Positions 1-7,982 are shown, counted from the stretch's first letter. The stretch: 39,522 bases of DNA from Candidatus Parcubacteria bacterium (GCA_019347895.1 JAHWKM010000012.1:1-39522); one strand, 5' to 3'. Notes: generated by a model not told the origin, from the sequence alone. Numbers and translations are program-made.

Positions 1-221
1 CCCAGGCCGCGCGGAGTGATAGGAATAATCCGCCCCCTTTCGGCCAGCTGCCAGCTGAAGCGGGCTGTTTTGCGCAGGTCATTCTCGTTGCGCGGATAGG
101 CTACCATCGCCGGCGTGAGAGTCAATATACTGGCATCGGTTGAGAAATGCCGGCGGGCGTCATCACTGGTTACTACTTCGCCTAGCAAATGTTCTTGCAA
201 ATAATGGGCAACTTTATTCAT
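1..221 (-). CDS. FAD-linked oxidase, N-terminal part (cut by window edge)
   Basis: The minus-strand frame is open from an ATG at 221 to the window edge and gives about 73 residues beginning MNKVAHYLQEHL. The stretch 'YPRNENDL' followed by 'ITPRGLG' looks like the start of the FAD-binding (PCMH-type) domain of GlcD/D-lactate dehydrogenase-like oxidases, in which an N-terminal helix precedes a 'P.n..dv..i...a....ipi.prGgG' motif. The rest, including the substrate domain, lies outside the window, so the substrate cannot be named. The ATG is preceded by 'AAAAGGAC', a weak ribosome site, and by a good -10 box at 260-265. The ORF track missed it because of its length. The family call is moderately sure and the exact enzyme is unknown. 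Confidence 0.65.
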   Translation of the reverse strand, partial: MNKVAHYLQEHLLGEVVTSDDARRHFSTDASILTLTPAMVAYPRNENDLRKTARFSWQLAERGRIIPITPRGL

Positions 222-259
222 CCGGTCAGAGTCCTTTTATCTTGAGTGGTTGGTAAATC

Positions 260-265
260 ATTATA
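260..265 (-). promoter_or_regulatory. -10 box for the FAD oxidase gene
   Basis: On the minus strand the sequence reads GCGCTATAATG, a perfect TATAAT about 40 bases before the ATG at 221. No convincing -35 hexamer is seen at 16-18 bases. Confidence 0.45.
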
Positions 266-320
266 GCGCATATGCTTTTTTAAGTTCTTTTGGGCTCTAA
301 CGGGATTCATACATAAGTTT

Positions 321-348
321 AAAAATTTAATTCTAAAAGTTAGAAATT
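321..348 (-). terminator. Weak terminator-like hairpin after the OppA-like gene
   Basis: On the minus strand, about 45 bases past the OppA-like stop codon, a 6-bp stem (TTCTAA/TTAGAA, 3-base loop) is followed by an AT-rich run ending in five T. The stem is short and AT-rich, so this is only a possible terminator. Confidence 0.25.
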
Positions 349-390
349 ACTAAGATATATTAACACATGTGCGCTGAGCTTATGGTGTGT

Positions 391-2181
391 TCATAAAACC
401 TTGTCCTGGCGGATGGACCATTTTTCCACTTCAGTGTATCTATCGGTCGGCGATACCATTCTCTCGGAATTAAAGCCCGCGAAAGGCGTGCGTACAATAA
501 ATGTATACCGCGGCTGGTACAAGGCCAAGGCCGGGTTGTCCTTGAGCCAGGCTTTTAAAAACGGTTCGTATTTGGCCGCCCTAATTTCCGGATTCGAACG
601 GGAACGGCCGGCTACCAATGATTCGTCGGCAACGCTGGATTTATATTCGCTGAAGTTAAGCCGGGTGCGGGAATGTGGACTGGCCTGCGAACTATGCCAG
701 TAGGCAAAAACGTCGGGATCGGCGCCGGTCAAAATAGCCGAAATCAAGGCCTCGTAATTATGGTCGGAAACGGTGGCTTTTAATTCTTCGCTATCTTGAA
801 GCTTGACTATTACGTTGACGCCTAGCTCTTTCCACTGGCTCTGCAGCGCCTGGGTCACGGCGCTGTATTCGGCGCTTGCCTCAGAATGCAGCTGGAACTG
901 CAGGGGTTTTTTATCTTTCATGCGCACGCCTTTGTTCGGATCCAATTTCCAGCCGGCCTTATCCAGTATCTTTTTGGCCTGTCCTATATTGCCGGTTATC
1001 TGCGTATAATCCTCGCTGTAGCCGACCTGAGAAGATAAAAGCGGACTGTTATTTGCCTTAAGAGGATAGCCGACGCTCTTAATTACTTTTTGCCTGTCCG
1101 CGCCCAGCACCAAAGCTTTTCTAACCTCCCCGTCAGCTAAAACCCCTTCCGAGGTCTTGAAAAAAACCATTACCTGGGCGCTTAGAGGCACGGTAAGCTC
1201 ACTGTTTTTTATGTCGGCCAATATATTTTTTGGAGTGGGGAATAAGCCGCCAATAGCCTGCACTTTTTTATTGTCATAGCTGCTTTGCAGTTCTTCTTGG
1301 CTAGGGTAAGTTTTAATTGTGTAGCGTGAGAGCCGGGGTTTGCCTTTGTGATAATTATCAAAAGCCTGCAAGCCAATTTGCTGCTGTTTTATTTCCTCAG
1401 CTTTTACGGTATCCACCTCCACTACATCGAACTTAAAAGGACCGCTGCCAATCGGGCTAAGGGTGTTAAACGCATTTGACCTAAGCCGGTCGTGAGGCAC
1501 GTCTCTTAATATATGCTCAGGAATAATTCCGGTGGTAAGCGAATGAGGAAAGGGGCTTAACGTGTCTTTTAGCGTAAAAACTATCGTTTTATGATCTGGC
1601 GCTTCGATAGTTATGTCCTGCCAGCTGGGCAATAAAAACGACTCGGCATTTGGTTCTTTTATAGTGTTAAAAGTAAAGACAACATCTTCAGAATTTAGCG
1701 GTTCGCCGTCGTGCCAACGGAGATTGTTTTTAAGTTTGACCGTATATATGGTCTCGGTTTCGTCAACACTGATTGATTCGGCCAAATCCGGAGCCAGCTG
1801 ACCCTGGCTGTCATAAGTAAATAGGCCGGCAAACACCAGCTCCGACACTGAGGTGTCTACTGACCCGGAAGCGTAAATCGGATTGATATTGGTATACTCG
1901 CCTACTATTCCTTCATTAAAAATTCCGCCGCTGACAAACACTGTTTTTTCCGATTGCTGCTTCATAAAATTAAATTGTAAAAATACAGCTAAGCCAAGCA
2001 AAAGTATCAAAGCGATCCAGCCAATCAAAAACCGCCTTACGGCTAACAGATTGCTCAGACGCCGAAAGAAATGGCGGTTAATATTCTCATCGGCAACATG
2101 GCTTAAATCTTCAACTTCCTGTTTGCTCTTTCTGGCAAAACGGCGAAAAGTTAGTCTTATAGATCGACGGTTGAATATCAT
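391..2181 (-). CDS. ABC transporter peptide-binding protein (OppA/DppA-like, SBP family 5)
   Basis: This is a substrate-binding protein of peptide or nickel ABC importers, 596 residues, close to the usual family length with an extra N-terminus. Residues 1-48 are Arg/Lys-rich and cytoplasmic. A single hydrophobic helix around 49-70 anchors the protein, and the binding domain lies outside. Typical family-5 stretches are visible: 'NINPIYASG' near the start of the domain, 'DLAESISV', and 'NLRWHDGEPL' with 'SEDVVFTF', the classic W-H-D-G-x-P-x-x-a-x-D-V signature. There is no lipobox cysteine, so the TM helix replaces lipid anchoring. No permease or ATPase gene lies beside it in this window. secG ends 12 bases upstream, so the two may share a transcript. 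The ligand cannot be told from the sequence. Confidence 0.85.
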   Translation of the reverse strand: MIFNRRSIRLTFRRFARKSKQEVEDLSHVADENINRHFFRRLSNLLAVRRFLIGWIALILLLGLAVFLQFNFMKQQSEKTVFVSGGIFNEGIVGEYTNINPIYASGSVDTSVSELVFAGLFTYDSQGQLAPDLAESISVDETETIYTVKLKNNLRWHDGEPLNSEDVVFTFNTIKEPNAESFLLPSWQDITIEAPDHKTIVFTLKDTLSPFPHSLTTGIIPEHILRDVPHDRLRSNAFNTLSPIGSGPFKFDVVEVDTVKAEEIKQQQIGLQAFDNYHKGKPRLSRYTIKTYPSQEELQSSYDNKKVQAIGGLFPTPKNILADIKNSELTVPLSAQVMVFFKTSEGVLADGEVRKALVLGADRQKVIKSVGYPLKANNSPLLSSQVGYSEDYTQITGNIGQAKKILDKAGWKLDPNKGVRMKDKKPLQFQLHSEASAEYSAVTQALQSQWKELGVNVIVKLQDSEELKATVSDHNYEALISAILTGADPDVFAYWHSSQASPHSRTRLNFSEYKSSVADESLVAGRSRSNPEIRAAKYEPFLKAWLKDNPALALYQPRYTFIVRTPFAGFNSERMVSPTDRYTEVEKWSIRQDKVL

Positions 2182-2193
2182 ATTAAGCTAAAT

Positions 2194-2406
2194 CTAGACA
2201 AGAATGCCCATGATCAACGATAGGGCGAATACTACGACCAATAAAATAGTTATATAATGAATCGTTCTGTCGGATCCGCGGCGCACAGTATTTACTTCCC
2301 CGCCGCCGCCTAAACCAGCACCCAAGCCGGCGCCTCTGGTTTGCAGCAATATCAAAATGGTCACTAAGATCATTGAACCGATTGTTATATATCCAAAAAT
2401 ATTCAT
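2194..2406 (-). CDS. secG: Preprotein translocase subunit SecG
   Basis: This 70-residue protein has two hydrophobic helices (about 5-21 and 50-68) joined by a Gly-rich loop ('GAGLGAGLGGGGE'), the standard SecG layout and length. SecG is the small accessory subunit of the SecYEG channel in the cytoplasmic membrane and eases SecA-driven export. The conserved 'ILLQTRGAGLG' region fits the family's 'vLlQ.gkG.GL' motif. It sits 12 bases before the peptide-binding protein gene and may be co-transcribed with it. Confidence 0.9.
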   Translation of the reverse strand: MNIFGYITIGSMILVTILILLQTRGAGLGAGLGGGGEVNTVRRGSDRTIHYITILLVVVFALSLIMGILV

Positions 2407-2481
2407 CCCGTTAGAATTCCTTGATTTTTAAGTTTGTTTATCATTTAACCCAGATCATTTCCCGCAAATTCTAACGGGATT

Positions 2482-2853
2482 TTATCGTTCCACGAACGTC
2501 ACTAATAAGTAGTTTACCAAGCCTATGATCATTCCCGCAAGCATCGCGAAGCCAAAATTAGTAACGTGCAGTCCGCCGTATAGCAGGCTGGCTAAAAGCA
2601 CCATCAGCCCGTTAATGACAATCATAAACAATCCCAAGGTGATAAGCAGGGCCGGCAAGGTTATAAATACCACTATCGGCTTAACCAATGTGTTGACTCC
2701 CGCCAGCACCAAGCCGGCTAGAATTATTACAGTTATACTGTTGCCTACGCTTAAATTGTCGCCCAGCAAAGCGGCGGCGATTCCCAAGCCCAGCGAAGAT
2801 ACAAACCACCGGAATAAAAATTTGCCTACCCTAGACCGTCTTTTTGTTGTCAT
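2482..2853 (-). CDS. Phage holin family 4 / YvlD-like membrane protein
   Basis: The 123-residue protein has a short basic N-terminus (KRRSR) and four hydrophobic helices, roughly at 12-30, 38-56, 62-84 and 96-118. The second half, with 'NTLVKPIVVFITLPALLITLG', matches the recurring pattern of YvlD/phage-holin-4-superfamily proteins. Despite the name, chromosomal members are not known to be lytic and their role is unclear. It lies 11 bases downstream of the aminopeptidase gene (minus strand) and probably shares its transcript. Confidence 0.75.
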   Translation of the reverse strand: MTTKRRSRVGKFLFRWFVSSLGLGIAAALLGDNLSVGNSITVIILAGLVLAGVNTLVKPIVVFITLPALLITLGLFMIVINGLMVLLASLLYGGLHVTNFGFAMLAGMIIGLVNYLLVTFVER

Positions 2854-2864
2854 GCGTTTCTATT

Positions 2865-4097
2865 CTAACCTGGCTCAATACGGCGCGACAAGTTTTTGGA
2901 AAGCACCTCATTTCCTTTTTCGGAGATTAATACGTCATCTTCAATCCGGACGCCGATAGATTCCTCGTCAATATATATACCCGGCTCAACCGTCAGCACC
3001 ATACCGGACGCCAGCGGTTTGGAATAATCGCCCACGTCGTGGACGTCAATTCCTAAAAAGTGGGAGGTCCGGTGGCGAAAATGCTTAAAAACGGATTTCG
3101 GGTTAACATCGCCGATCAGCCCCAGCTCGCGCAGTTTTTCACCGGCAAACCTGGCGACCTGCTTTTCGTATTCCCGCGGTATGGTTCCGGATTTTAAAAG
3201 TCCAAGGGCGTAGGTTTGGATTTCTAAAACCGCCGAATAAACCGCCTCTTGCCTGTTACTCGGCTCCGGACAGATTACTCTGGTTAAATCGGCGCAGTAG
3301 CCGTTAGTCGAGTAGCCGATATCCAGCAGGGTAATTTGTTTTTTATCAATACCGGCCTGGTTTTGGTGGTAATGAAGCGTGCAGGCATTCTGGCCGTTAG
3401 CTACAATCGGCGAAAAGGCCTGGTTGAGGCCGTGCTTAGCGCCGTAGCAGATAAGTTCCGCCTCGATTTCCCGCTCGTTTTTATAGCCGGCAAAGTTTTT
3501 GGATATAAGCGAGTACGCCTCGACCGTGTGGTCTATGGAGTATTTAATGGCGCTGATTTCGGCTTCGGATTTAATACTGCGCATATCCGCCAGCTCTGGG
3601 CGAAGATCAGCCAGGCTTAAGTTTTTATTCACGTTTTTTAGGCGCTTGACTAGCCGGCGGGCGGCGGGGTTGGTATATACATTATATATCCGGTCGTACT
3701 CGGGCTCAGGTTTGAAAGTACCTACCTGCCGGACGGTTTTCAAGGTTCCTGCCAGCCGGCGCCAACCCTCCTGATTAGAGTAGATGGTATTTATTCCTGA
3801 AAGGCGCGCAATTTTTAGGCTGTCAAACCCACCGCTAAACACTTCAAATCTAGCGTCGCGCTTAGGCAAAATTATATATTCTTCGCTGGCGTCCATCACC
3901 AGCACCATGTCCGGCTCGTTTATCCCGGTTAAATACCAGAAATTTGCGGACTGCTGAAAAGCAAAGGCGTCGTCGTCGCGCGTCTTTTGTAAAAGCCCGT
4001 TGCCGGTTATAATTATCGGATCGCCGCCGAATCTGGCTTTTAACTCAGCACGATTGCCGGCAAAAAATTTAGAACCGAATCCTTTAAAATTTTCCAC
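2865..4097 (-). CDS. pepP: Xaa-Pro aminopeptidase (M24B metallopeptidase)
   Basis: This 410-residue enzyme removes an N-terminal residue preceding proline, in the cytoplasm. Residues 1-170 form the creatinase-like N-terminal domain with the usual opening 'FFAGNRAEL'. The C-terminal pita-bread domain carries all five expected metal ligands: Asp in 'LLDIGY', Asp in 'CADLTR', His in 'SHFLGIDVHD', Glu in 'VEPGIYI' and Glu in 'RIEDDVL'. The start is a GTG at 4097, which overlaps the SGNH hydrolase stop region by 14 bases, so translation is probably coupled. In a host-dependent or scavenging cell it would complement the peptide-binding protein nearby; that link is an inference. Confidence 0.92.
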   Translation of the reverse strand: MENFKGFGSKFFAGNRAELKARFGGDPIIITGNGLLQKTRDDDAFAFQQSANFWYLTGINEPDMVLVMDASEEYIILPKRDARFEVFSGGFDSLKIARLSGINTIYSNQEGWRRLAGTLKTVRQVGTFKPEPEYDRIYNVYTNPAARRLVKRLKNVNKNLSLADLRPELADMRSIKSEAEISAIKYSIDHTVEAYSLISKNFAGYKNEREIEAELICYGAKHGLNQAFSPIVANGQNACTLHYHQNQAGIDKKQITLLDIGYSTNGYCADLTRVICPEPSNRQEAVYSAVLEIQTYALGLLKSGTIPREYEKQVARFAGEKLRELGLIGDVNPKSVFKHFRHRTSHFLGIDVHDVGDYSKPLASGMVLTVEPGIYIDEESIGVRIEDDVLISEKGNEVLSKNLSRRIEPG

Positions 4098-4812
4098 GCG
4101 CCGGCTCCTTGCCTACATCTATACTCTCTAAAAATGCCGGCACCCAATTGCTTCTATAGCCATAAGCAGAAGGATGAAACCAATCAACAGCAAAGGTTTT
4201 GAACCCTGAATTATCACGGGTTCGTGCATATAAATCCGCCAAATTTAAACCGTGCTTTTCAGCCAGTCTGTCTATTATTTTGTTGGCTTTTTTGACATTA
4301 GGTTCCGATCCCCGGTTAATGCCGGCCCCAAAATAAGGAATATTCGAAATGACAGTTTGCTTGGGCAGCCGGCTCATAAGTTCATTCATCTCGCGCTCAA
4401 ACTTTACGTCCTCAAAATTTTTCATGTCATTTGCGCCAATTTCTATGGTTATAACGCTGTCGCTGCTAATATTGGCGCTTTTGAGTTTTGGCAGCTGACT
4501 GTTTACGGCGTCGGAAACTTTAGCACTCGTTTCCCCGAAATTTAAAATTCTCACCGAACGGCCGGTCTTTTCCTCCAGCTCCCTGGCAATATAACCGACA
4601 TAGCCGTTTTGCGGCTTATTGGCTCCGATACCCACGGCCGTAGAATCGCCCAGCGCCACATACAAAATTTCATTGGCTTGGGCCGGCAAGTGATTTTGCC
4701 TGTTCCAGTATGTTTGATACCGGCCGGCTTGGGTATATAGCTCGCCAAGCCGAACCGCGTATATGGCAAATATGACCGTAGCAACAGTTAAAACAAACTT
4801 CATGGCCCTCAT
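4084..4812 (-). CDS. SGNH/GDSL-family hydrolase, membrane-anchored or secreted
   Basis: The 242-residue protein has an N-terminal hydrophobic segment (about 3-20) serving as signal or anchor. Block I 'ALGDSTAVG' holds the nucleophile Ser, block III 'IGANDM' holds the Asn, and 'DWFHPSAYGY' near the C-terminus gives the catalytic Asp-His pair. All four SGNH blocks are recognisable, so it is probably an active esterase or lipase outside the membrane; the substrate is unknown. The ATG at 4812 overlaps the uvrC stop as TAATG, favouring this start over the ATG three codons on. It overlaps pepP by 14 bases, so uvrC, this gene and pepP form one tightly packed unit. Confidence 0.85.
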   Translation of the reverse strand: MRAMKFVLTVATVIFAIYAVRLGELYTQAGRYQTYWNRQNHLPAQANEILYVALGDSTAVGIGANKPQNGYVGYIARELEEKTGRSVRILNFGETSAKVSDAVNSQLPKLKSANISSDSVITIEIGANDMKNFEDVKFEREMNELMSRLPKQTVISNIPYFGAGINRGSEPNVKKANKIIDRLAEKHGLNLADLYARTRDNSGFKTFAVDWFHPSAYGYRSNWVPAFLESIDVGKEPARGKF

Positions 4813-6374
4813 TATTGCATGAAACTCTTGATTAGACGGGCTTTTTTGCTGCCGACGAATTTTTCCAGTTCTTCCATTGAAGCGCTGGCTACGCCCCGGC
4901 TGCTGCCAAATTGGCGGAGTAATTTCTTTTTGGTGGCCTCGCCGACACCCGGTACGCCGTCCAGCACGGACACCGTTTGCCGATTCCTCTTTAAGGTAGA
5001 ATGGTAACTCACCGCAAACCGATGGCTTTCGTCGCGGATCCGCTGAAGAAGCTTAAGCGCGTCGCTGCTTTGCTCCAGCCTAACAACCTTAAATTCCAGC
5101 CTCGGAGGCGATTCAACGCCTTGAGCTTGATCAAGGACAATTTGCGATTTTGTCGCATTTCCCCCTTCTGTTTTACTTGTATCCAGAACTTTTTCATAAA
5201 CACTTCTTACGATTTGCGACTTTGTCGCAAATTGATAATAGGGAATTATTATCTCTTCATATCTCTTGGCTAACCCTATCAAGGGTATATTGATATTTAG
5301 CGCATTAAGAATCTCTAAGGCGGCGCTAACTTGCCCTTTGCCGCCGTCAATTAATATTAGGTCCGGTTTGCCCCAGGCCTTGATATTTTTTTCGCTGAAC
5401 CGCCTAGCCATTGCTTCGCGCATGTGGGCAAAATCGTCGTTGCCTTTGACTTTGGATTTGAATTTACGGTACTGGCTCTTATCCGGTACGCCGGCTACGA
5501 ATACTACCATGCTGGCCGTGGTATCGGTGCCGCTCATGTGGCTTATATCAAAGCCTTCTACCCGCCGGGGCGGTTTTTCCAGCTTTAATATCTCGGCCAG
5601 CTCAACCAGTCCGAGGTCTTTGCTGATATCCATGTTCTCTCTGTCGCCAAAAATTATTTGCGAATCCAGATTTTTTAAGGCGTATATTTTATTACGCAAT
5701 TTGGCGGCTGCTTCATAGTCATGGTTTTTGGCGGCTCGCTTCATCGCTGCCTCAAACTCGCTGATAATTTTCTTGCGTTTGCCGGTAACATAGCGGCTCA
5801 ATTGTTTTAGGTTTTTCCGGTACTCATCCAGGCTGGTTATATCGTCTTCCAGGCCGGGACATAGCCCGAGCTGCGCCTGCAGGCAAGCCCGGCGCGGGAT
5901 ATTGGTTGGCGCATGGGTGGAATACGGAAAGACCTTTCGCAGGTGTTTTAAAGCCCGGTTAATGATAAATTTACTAAGGTAGGGTCCGAAGTACTCAGCT
6001 TTGTCATCCAGCGGCCGGCGGGTAAAGGTAACCGTCGGATGAGTCGACTTAAAATCAATCCGCACATACACGAAGCTTTTATCGTCCCGAAGCAAAATGT
6101 TGTAGCGCGGCATGTAGCGTCGTATCATTTCAGCTTCTAAAAATACCGCGTCCAGCTCGGTTTCTACTCCCGTCCAGTCAGTGTCGATGATCTCGGCGAC
6201 CAGCGCGTCGGTCTTGGCATCGCTTAGCCGCGATTTTTGAAAATACTGCCGCACCCGGCTCCGCAAGTTCGCCGCCTTGCCAATATAAATAATCTCCCCG
6301 GATCCGGATTTATGAAAATAAACCCCGGGCGTTGCCGGCAAGCCTTTCAGTTTTTCGTCCAATGCTTCACTCAC
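4812..6374 (-). CDS. uvrC: Excinuclease ABC subunit C
   Basis: UvrC makes both incisions in nucleotide excision repair with UvrA (also in this window) and UvrB (not seen). The 520-residue protein has the full domain order: GIY-YIG nuclease at about 10-95 ('PGVYFHKSGSGEIIYIGKA'), a UVR motif around 205-240, the RNase H-like C-terminal nuclease ('VEGFDISHMSGT', 'LILIDGGKGQ'), and helix-hairpin-helix at the end ('LDGVPGVGEATKKKLL'). It is shorter than E. coli UvrC (610). Residues of about 378-418 form an insertion not expected in the family, bounded by two copies of 'ATKSQIV' (see the separate repeat entry). The start is GTG at 6374. Confidence 0.93.
   Translation of the reverse strand: MSEALDEKLKGLPATPGVYFHKSGSGEIIYIGKAANLRSRVRQYFQKSRLSDAKTDALVAEIIDTDWTGVETELDAVFLEAEMIRRYMPRYNILLRDDKSFVYVRIDFKSTHPTVTFTRRPLDDKAEYFGPYLSKFIINRALKHLRKVFPYSTHAPTNIPRRACLQAQLGLCPGLEDDITSLDEYRKNLKQLSRYVTGKRKKIISEFEAAMKRAAKNHDYEAAAKLRNKIYALKNLDSQIIFGDRENMDISKDLGLVELAEILKLEKPPRRVEGFDISHMSGTDTTASMVVFVAGVPDKSQYRKFKSKVKGNDDFAHMREAMARRFSEKNIKAWGKPDLILIDGGKGQVSAALEILNALNINIPLIGLAKRYEEIIIPYYQFATKSQIVRSVYEKVLDTSKTEGGNATKSQIVLDQAQGVESPPRLEFKVVRLEQSSDALKLLQRIRDESHRFAVSYHSTLKRNRQTVSVLDGVPGVGEATKKKLLRQFGSSRGVASASMEELEKFVGSKKARLIKSFMQ
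5139..5232 (-). repeat. Palindromic repeat pair bounding an in-frame insertion in uvrC
   Basis: Two near-identical 17-bp units, TTTGCGAtTTTGTCGCA at 5141-5157 and TTTGCGAcTTTGTCGCA at 5213-5229, lie exactly 72 bases apart. The second sits in a perfect inverted repeat (ATTTGCGAC/GTCGCAAAT, 3-base spacer). Both are read in the same uvrC frame as 'ATKSQIV'. The interval encodes about 24 residues unlike UvrC, located between the conserved 'LAKRYEEI' and 'LLQRIRDE' motifs, which are close together in other family members. Confidence 0.7.
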
Positions 6375-6421
6375 AGAGTCTATTTTAACCTGTAATTCAT
6401 TACAGATATACTAGCGGCAGC

Positions 6422-7306
6422 TTAATTGGCTTGTTTAACCCCTGAGTGGTTTTCGCATAGGATTTTTTGGGCCTTGGTGCAATTGACGCAGATTAAAACC
6501 AATCGATTGCAGGATTTGTCGGCGCAATTTTCAAAGCTGCTGGTAAGCCCGCTGCAATGCACGCACTGTCCGATGTCCTTGGATTTATCGGAGAATCTGC
6601 GGCTCATCCGATCGTCAAAAATATATAAAGAGCCTTCCCACAGCCCGTCGTCGCCGTATTTTTCGCCGTATTTCACGATTCCGCCCTCTATTTGATAGAC
6701 CTCTTTGAAACCGCGGTTCTTCATAAGCACACTTAGGACTTCGCAGCGGATACCGCCGGTACAGTACGTCACTACCGGCTTGTCCTTTATGTGATCGTAC
6801 TTGCCGCTTTCCAGTTCGCTCGCAAAATCCCGGGTATTTTTGGTGTCAGGCACAACGGCGTTTTTAAACCGGCCGACCTTTGCCTCGTAGCTATTGCGTC
6901 CGTCAAAAAATACTACGTCTCCCCGCTCTATAGCCAGTTTATTAACTTCCGCGGGTTTCAAGTGCTTGCCGCCGCCGATTACGCCCTTTTCGTTCACTTT
7001 TATCTCGTCAGGTTTTTGGAAAGCCACCAGCTCCGGCTTGGCCTTTACGCTCAACCGAGGAAATTCATTTCCCGTCCCATCGCTCCATTTATAAATTATG
7101 CCTCGGAAAACCCCGGATTTATTCATCTCGCGTTTATAAACCCGCAAATTTTCAATCTCGCCGCCCAGAGTTCCGTTAATGCCGTGAGGACTGACAATAA
7201 TCCGGCCCTTTAAATTAAGCCGGGTACAAAGTTCCTTCTGCCAGCGCATGGTCATTTCACCGTCAGCCAGCGGCACGAATTTATAAAACAAAATCACCTT
7301 TTCCAT
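6422..7306 (-). CDS. trhO: tRNA uridine(34) hydroxylase, rhodanese-domain (TrhO/YceA type)
   Basis: TrhO-family proteins hydroxylate U34 of tRNA using O2, the first step to 5-oxyacetyl or 5-methoxyuridine. The layout here is typical: an acylphosphatase-like N-terminal domain (1-95), a rhodanese domain with active-site Cys in 'YCTGGIRCE', then 'YQIEGGIVKYGE', and a C-terminal Cys-rich zinc-type region ('CVHCSGL', 'CADKSCN', 'CVNC'). The track starts at a TTG (7315), but the ATG three codons later (7306) gives the normal 'MEKVILFYKFV' start and is preferred. Length is about 294 residues. It is a single gene between uvrC and the direct-repeat block. Confidence 0.9.
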   Translation of the reverse strand: MEKVILFYKFVPLADGEMTMRWQKELCTRLNLKGRIIVSPHGINGTLGGEIENLRVYKREMNKSGVFRGIIYKWSDGTGNEFPRLSVKAKPELVAFQKPDEIKVNEKGVIGGGKHLKPAEVNKLAIERGDVVFFDGRNSYEAKVGRFKNAVVPDTKNTRDFASELESGKYDHIKDKPVVTYCTGGIRCEVLSVLMKNRGFKEVYQIEGGIVKYGEKYGDDGLWEGSLYIFDDRMSRRFSDKSKDIGQCVHCSGLTSSFENCADKSCNRLVLICVNCTKAQKILCENHSGVKQAN

Positions 7307-7338
7307 CTCAAACAATTATACCAAAACAAAAAAACACC

Positions 7339-7379
7339 GAGGCTACAAAAAATCGGCGATCGTCGAAAAAGTGTTACAC
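7339..7379. repeat. 41-bp direct repeat, left copy (DR1)
   Basis: This copy starts GAGGCTACAAAAAATCGGCG and ends GTGTTACAC. It matches 7897-7937 at 40 of 41 positions. It ends 7 bases before the ATG of the PaaX/Cas2-fold gene. Internally it holds a near-palindrome GGCGATCGTC. Confidence 0.9.
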
Positions 7380-7384
7380 TTTTT
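7366..7384. promoter_or_regulatory. 19-bp perfect palindrome before the PaaX/Cas2-fold gene
   Basis: AAAAAGTGT-T-ACACTTTTT is a perfect inverted repeat ending two bases before the ATG at 7387. It straddles the end of DR1. In DR2 only the core GTGTTACAC is retained, so the extended palindrome is specific to the upstream site. Position and symmetry fit an autoregulatory operator, which is an inference. Confidence 0.5.
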
Positions 7385-7386
7385 AC

Positions 7387-7893
7387 ATGTCTACCAAAAA
7401 TGAGCTGCAAAAAAAGTATCGATCATCGACAGATTATATTTTAAAAAGCTTAATTCCATATAGCGAGCCCAACATTAAACTGGCGTATAAACCCAATCAA
7501 TTTTTTGACGACCTGGAAAAACTGGACGGCTGGCAGGCCAAACGAAAATCGTTACGAACTAGCTATTATCGAGCAATTAAAAAAGGACTATTAGAAATAG
7601 ATGAAACAGGCATACCCCGGCTTACAGAGAAAGGAAAAAATAAAATAAAGGTTTACAAACCAAAAAAACTTGGAAAAAACGCCAGAATTCTTGTAACCTT
7701 CGATATTCCTGAGGTAGAAAAACGAAAGCGGGAAAGACTAAGAGTGCTTTTGCGGGAACTTTATTTTAAACAAGTGCAAAAAAGTGTCTGGGAAACAGAG
7801 TATGACGTTATTGATTATTTAAAAGCCGAAATTGAAGAAAAGCGTTTGCAGCCGTACGTTAACGTTTATGAATCCCTCAAAATAAATCTATAA
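7387..7893 (+). CDS. PaaX-like regulator / Cas2-fold protein boxed by direct repeats
   Basis: The protein has 168 residues. The N-terminal half (about 1-90) is helical and basic, resembling a winged-helix DNA-binding domain ('YYRAIKKGLLEIDETGIPRLTEKG'). The C-terminal half (about 98-168) starts 'ILVTFDIPEVEKRKRERLR' and has 'LYFKQVQKSVWE', the pattern shared by the PaaX C-terminal domain and Cas2-type ferredoxin folds. There is no CRISPR array or other cas gene in the window. The gene is boxed: DR1 ends 7 bases upstream and DR2 begins 3 bases after the stop. The coding sequence is rich in A and in AAA lysine codons compared with ku-ligD next door, which suggests separate ancestry. Whether it acts as a repressor or a nuclease cannot be told. 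Confidence 0.75.
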   Translation: MSTKNELQKKYRSSTDYILKSLIPYSEPNIKLAYKPNQFFDDLEKLDGWQAKRKSLRTSYYRAIKKGLLEIDETGIPRLTEKGKNKIKVYKPKKLGKNARILVTFDIPEVEKRKRERLRVLLRELYFKQVQKSVWETEYDVIDYLKAEIEEKRLQPYVNVYESLKINL

Positions 7894-7896
7894 AAT

Positions 7897-7937
7897 GAGG
7901 CTACAAAAAATCGGCGATCGTCGAAATAGTGTTACAC
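7897..7937. repeat. 41-bp direct repeat, right copy (DR2)
   Basis: This is the same 41 bases as 7339-7379 with one change (AAATAGTG for AAAAAGTG), in the same orientation. It begins three bases after the stop codon of the boxed gene and lies about 100 bases before ku. Confidence 0.9.
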
Positions 7938-7982
7938 ATTCAATAGTTATATTGGTCTTTGGTTTATGTTCTAAAGTTAGAA

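Noticed and set aside
7387-7893. CRISPR-Cas locus suggested by the Cas2-like C-terminus
   Set aside because: Only two repeats exist, they enclose a gene instead of short spacers, and no cas1 or effector is present.
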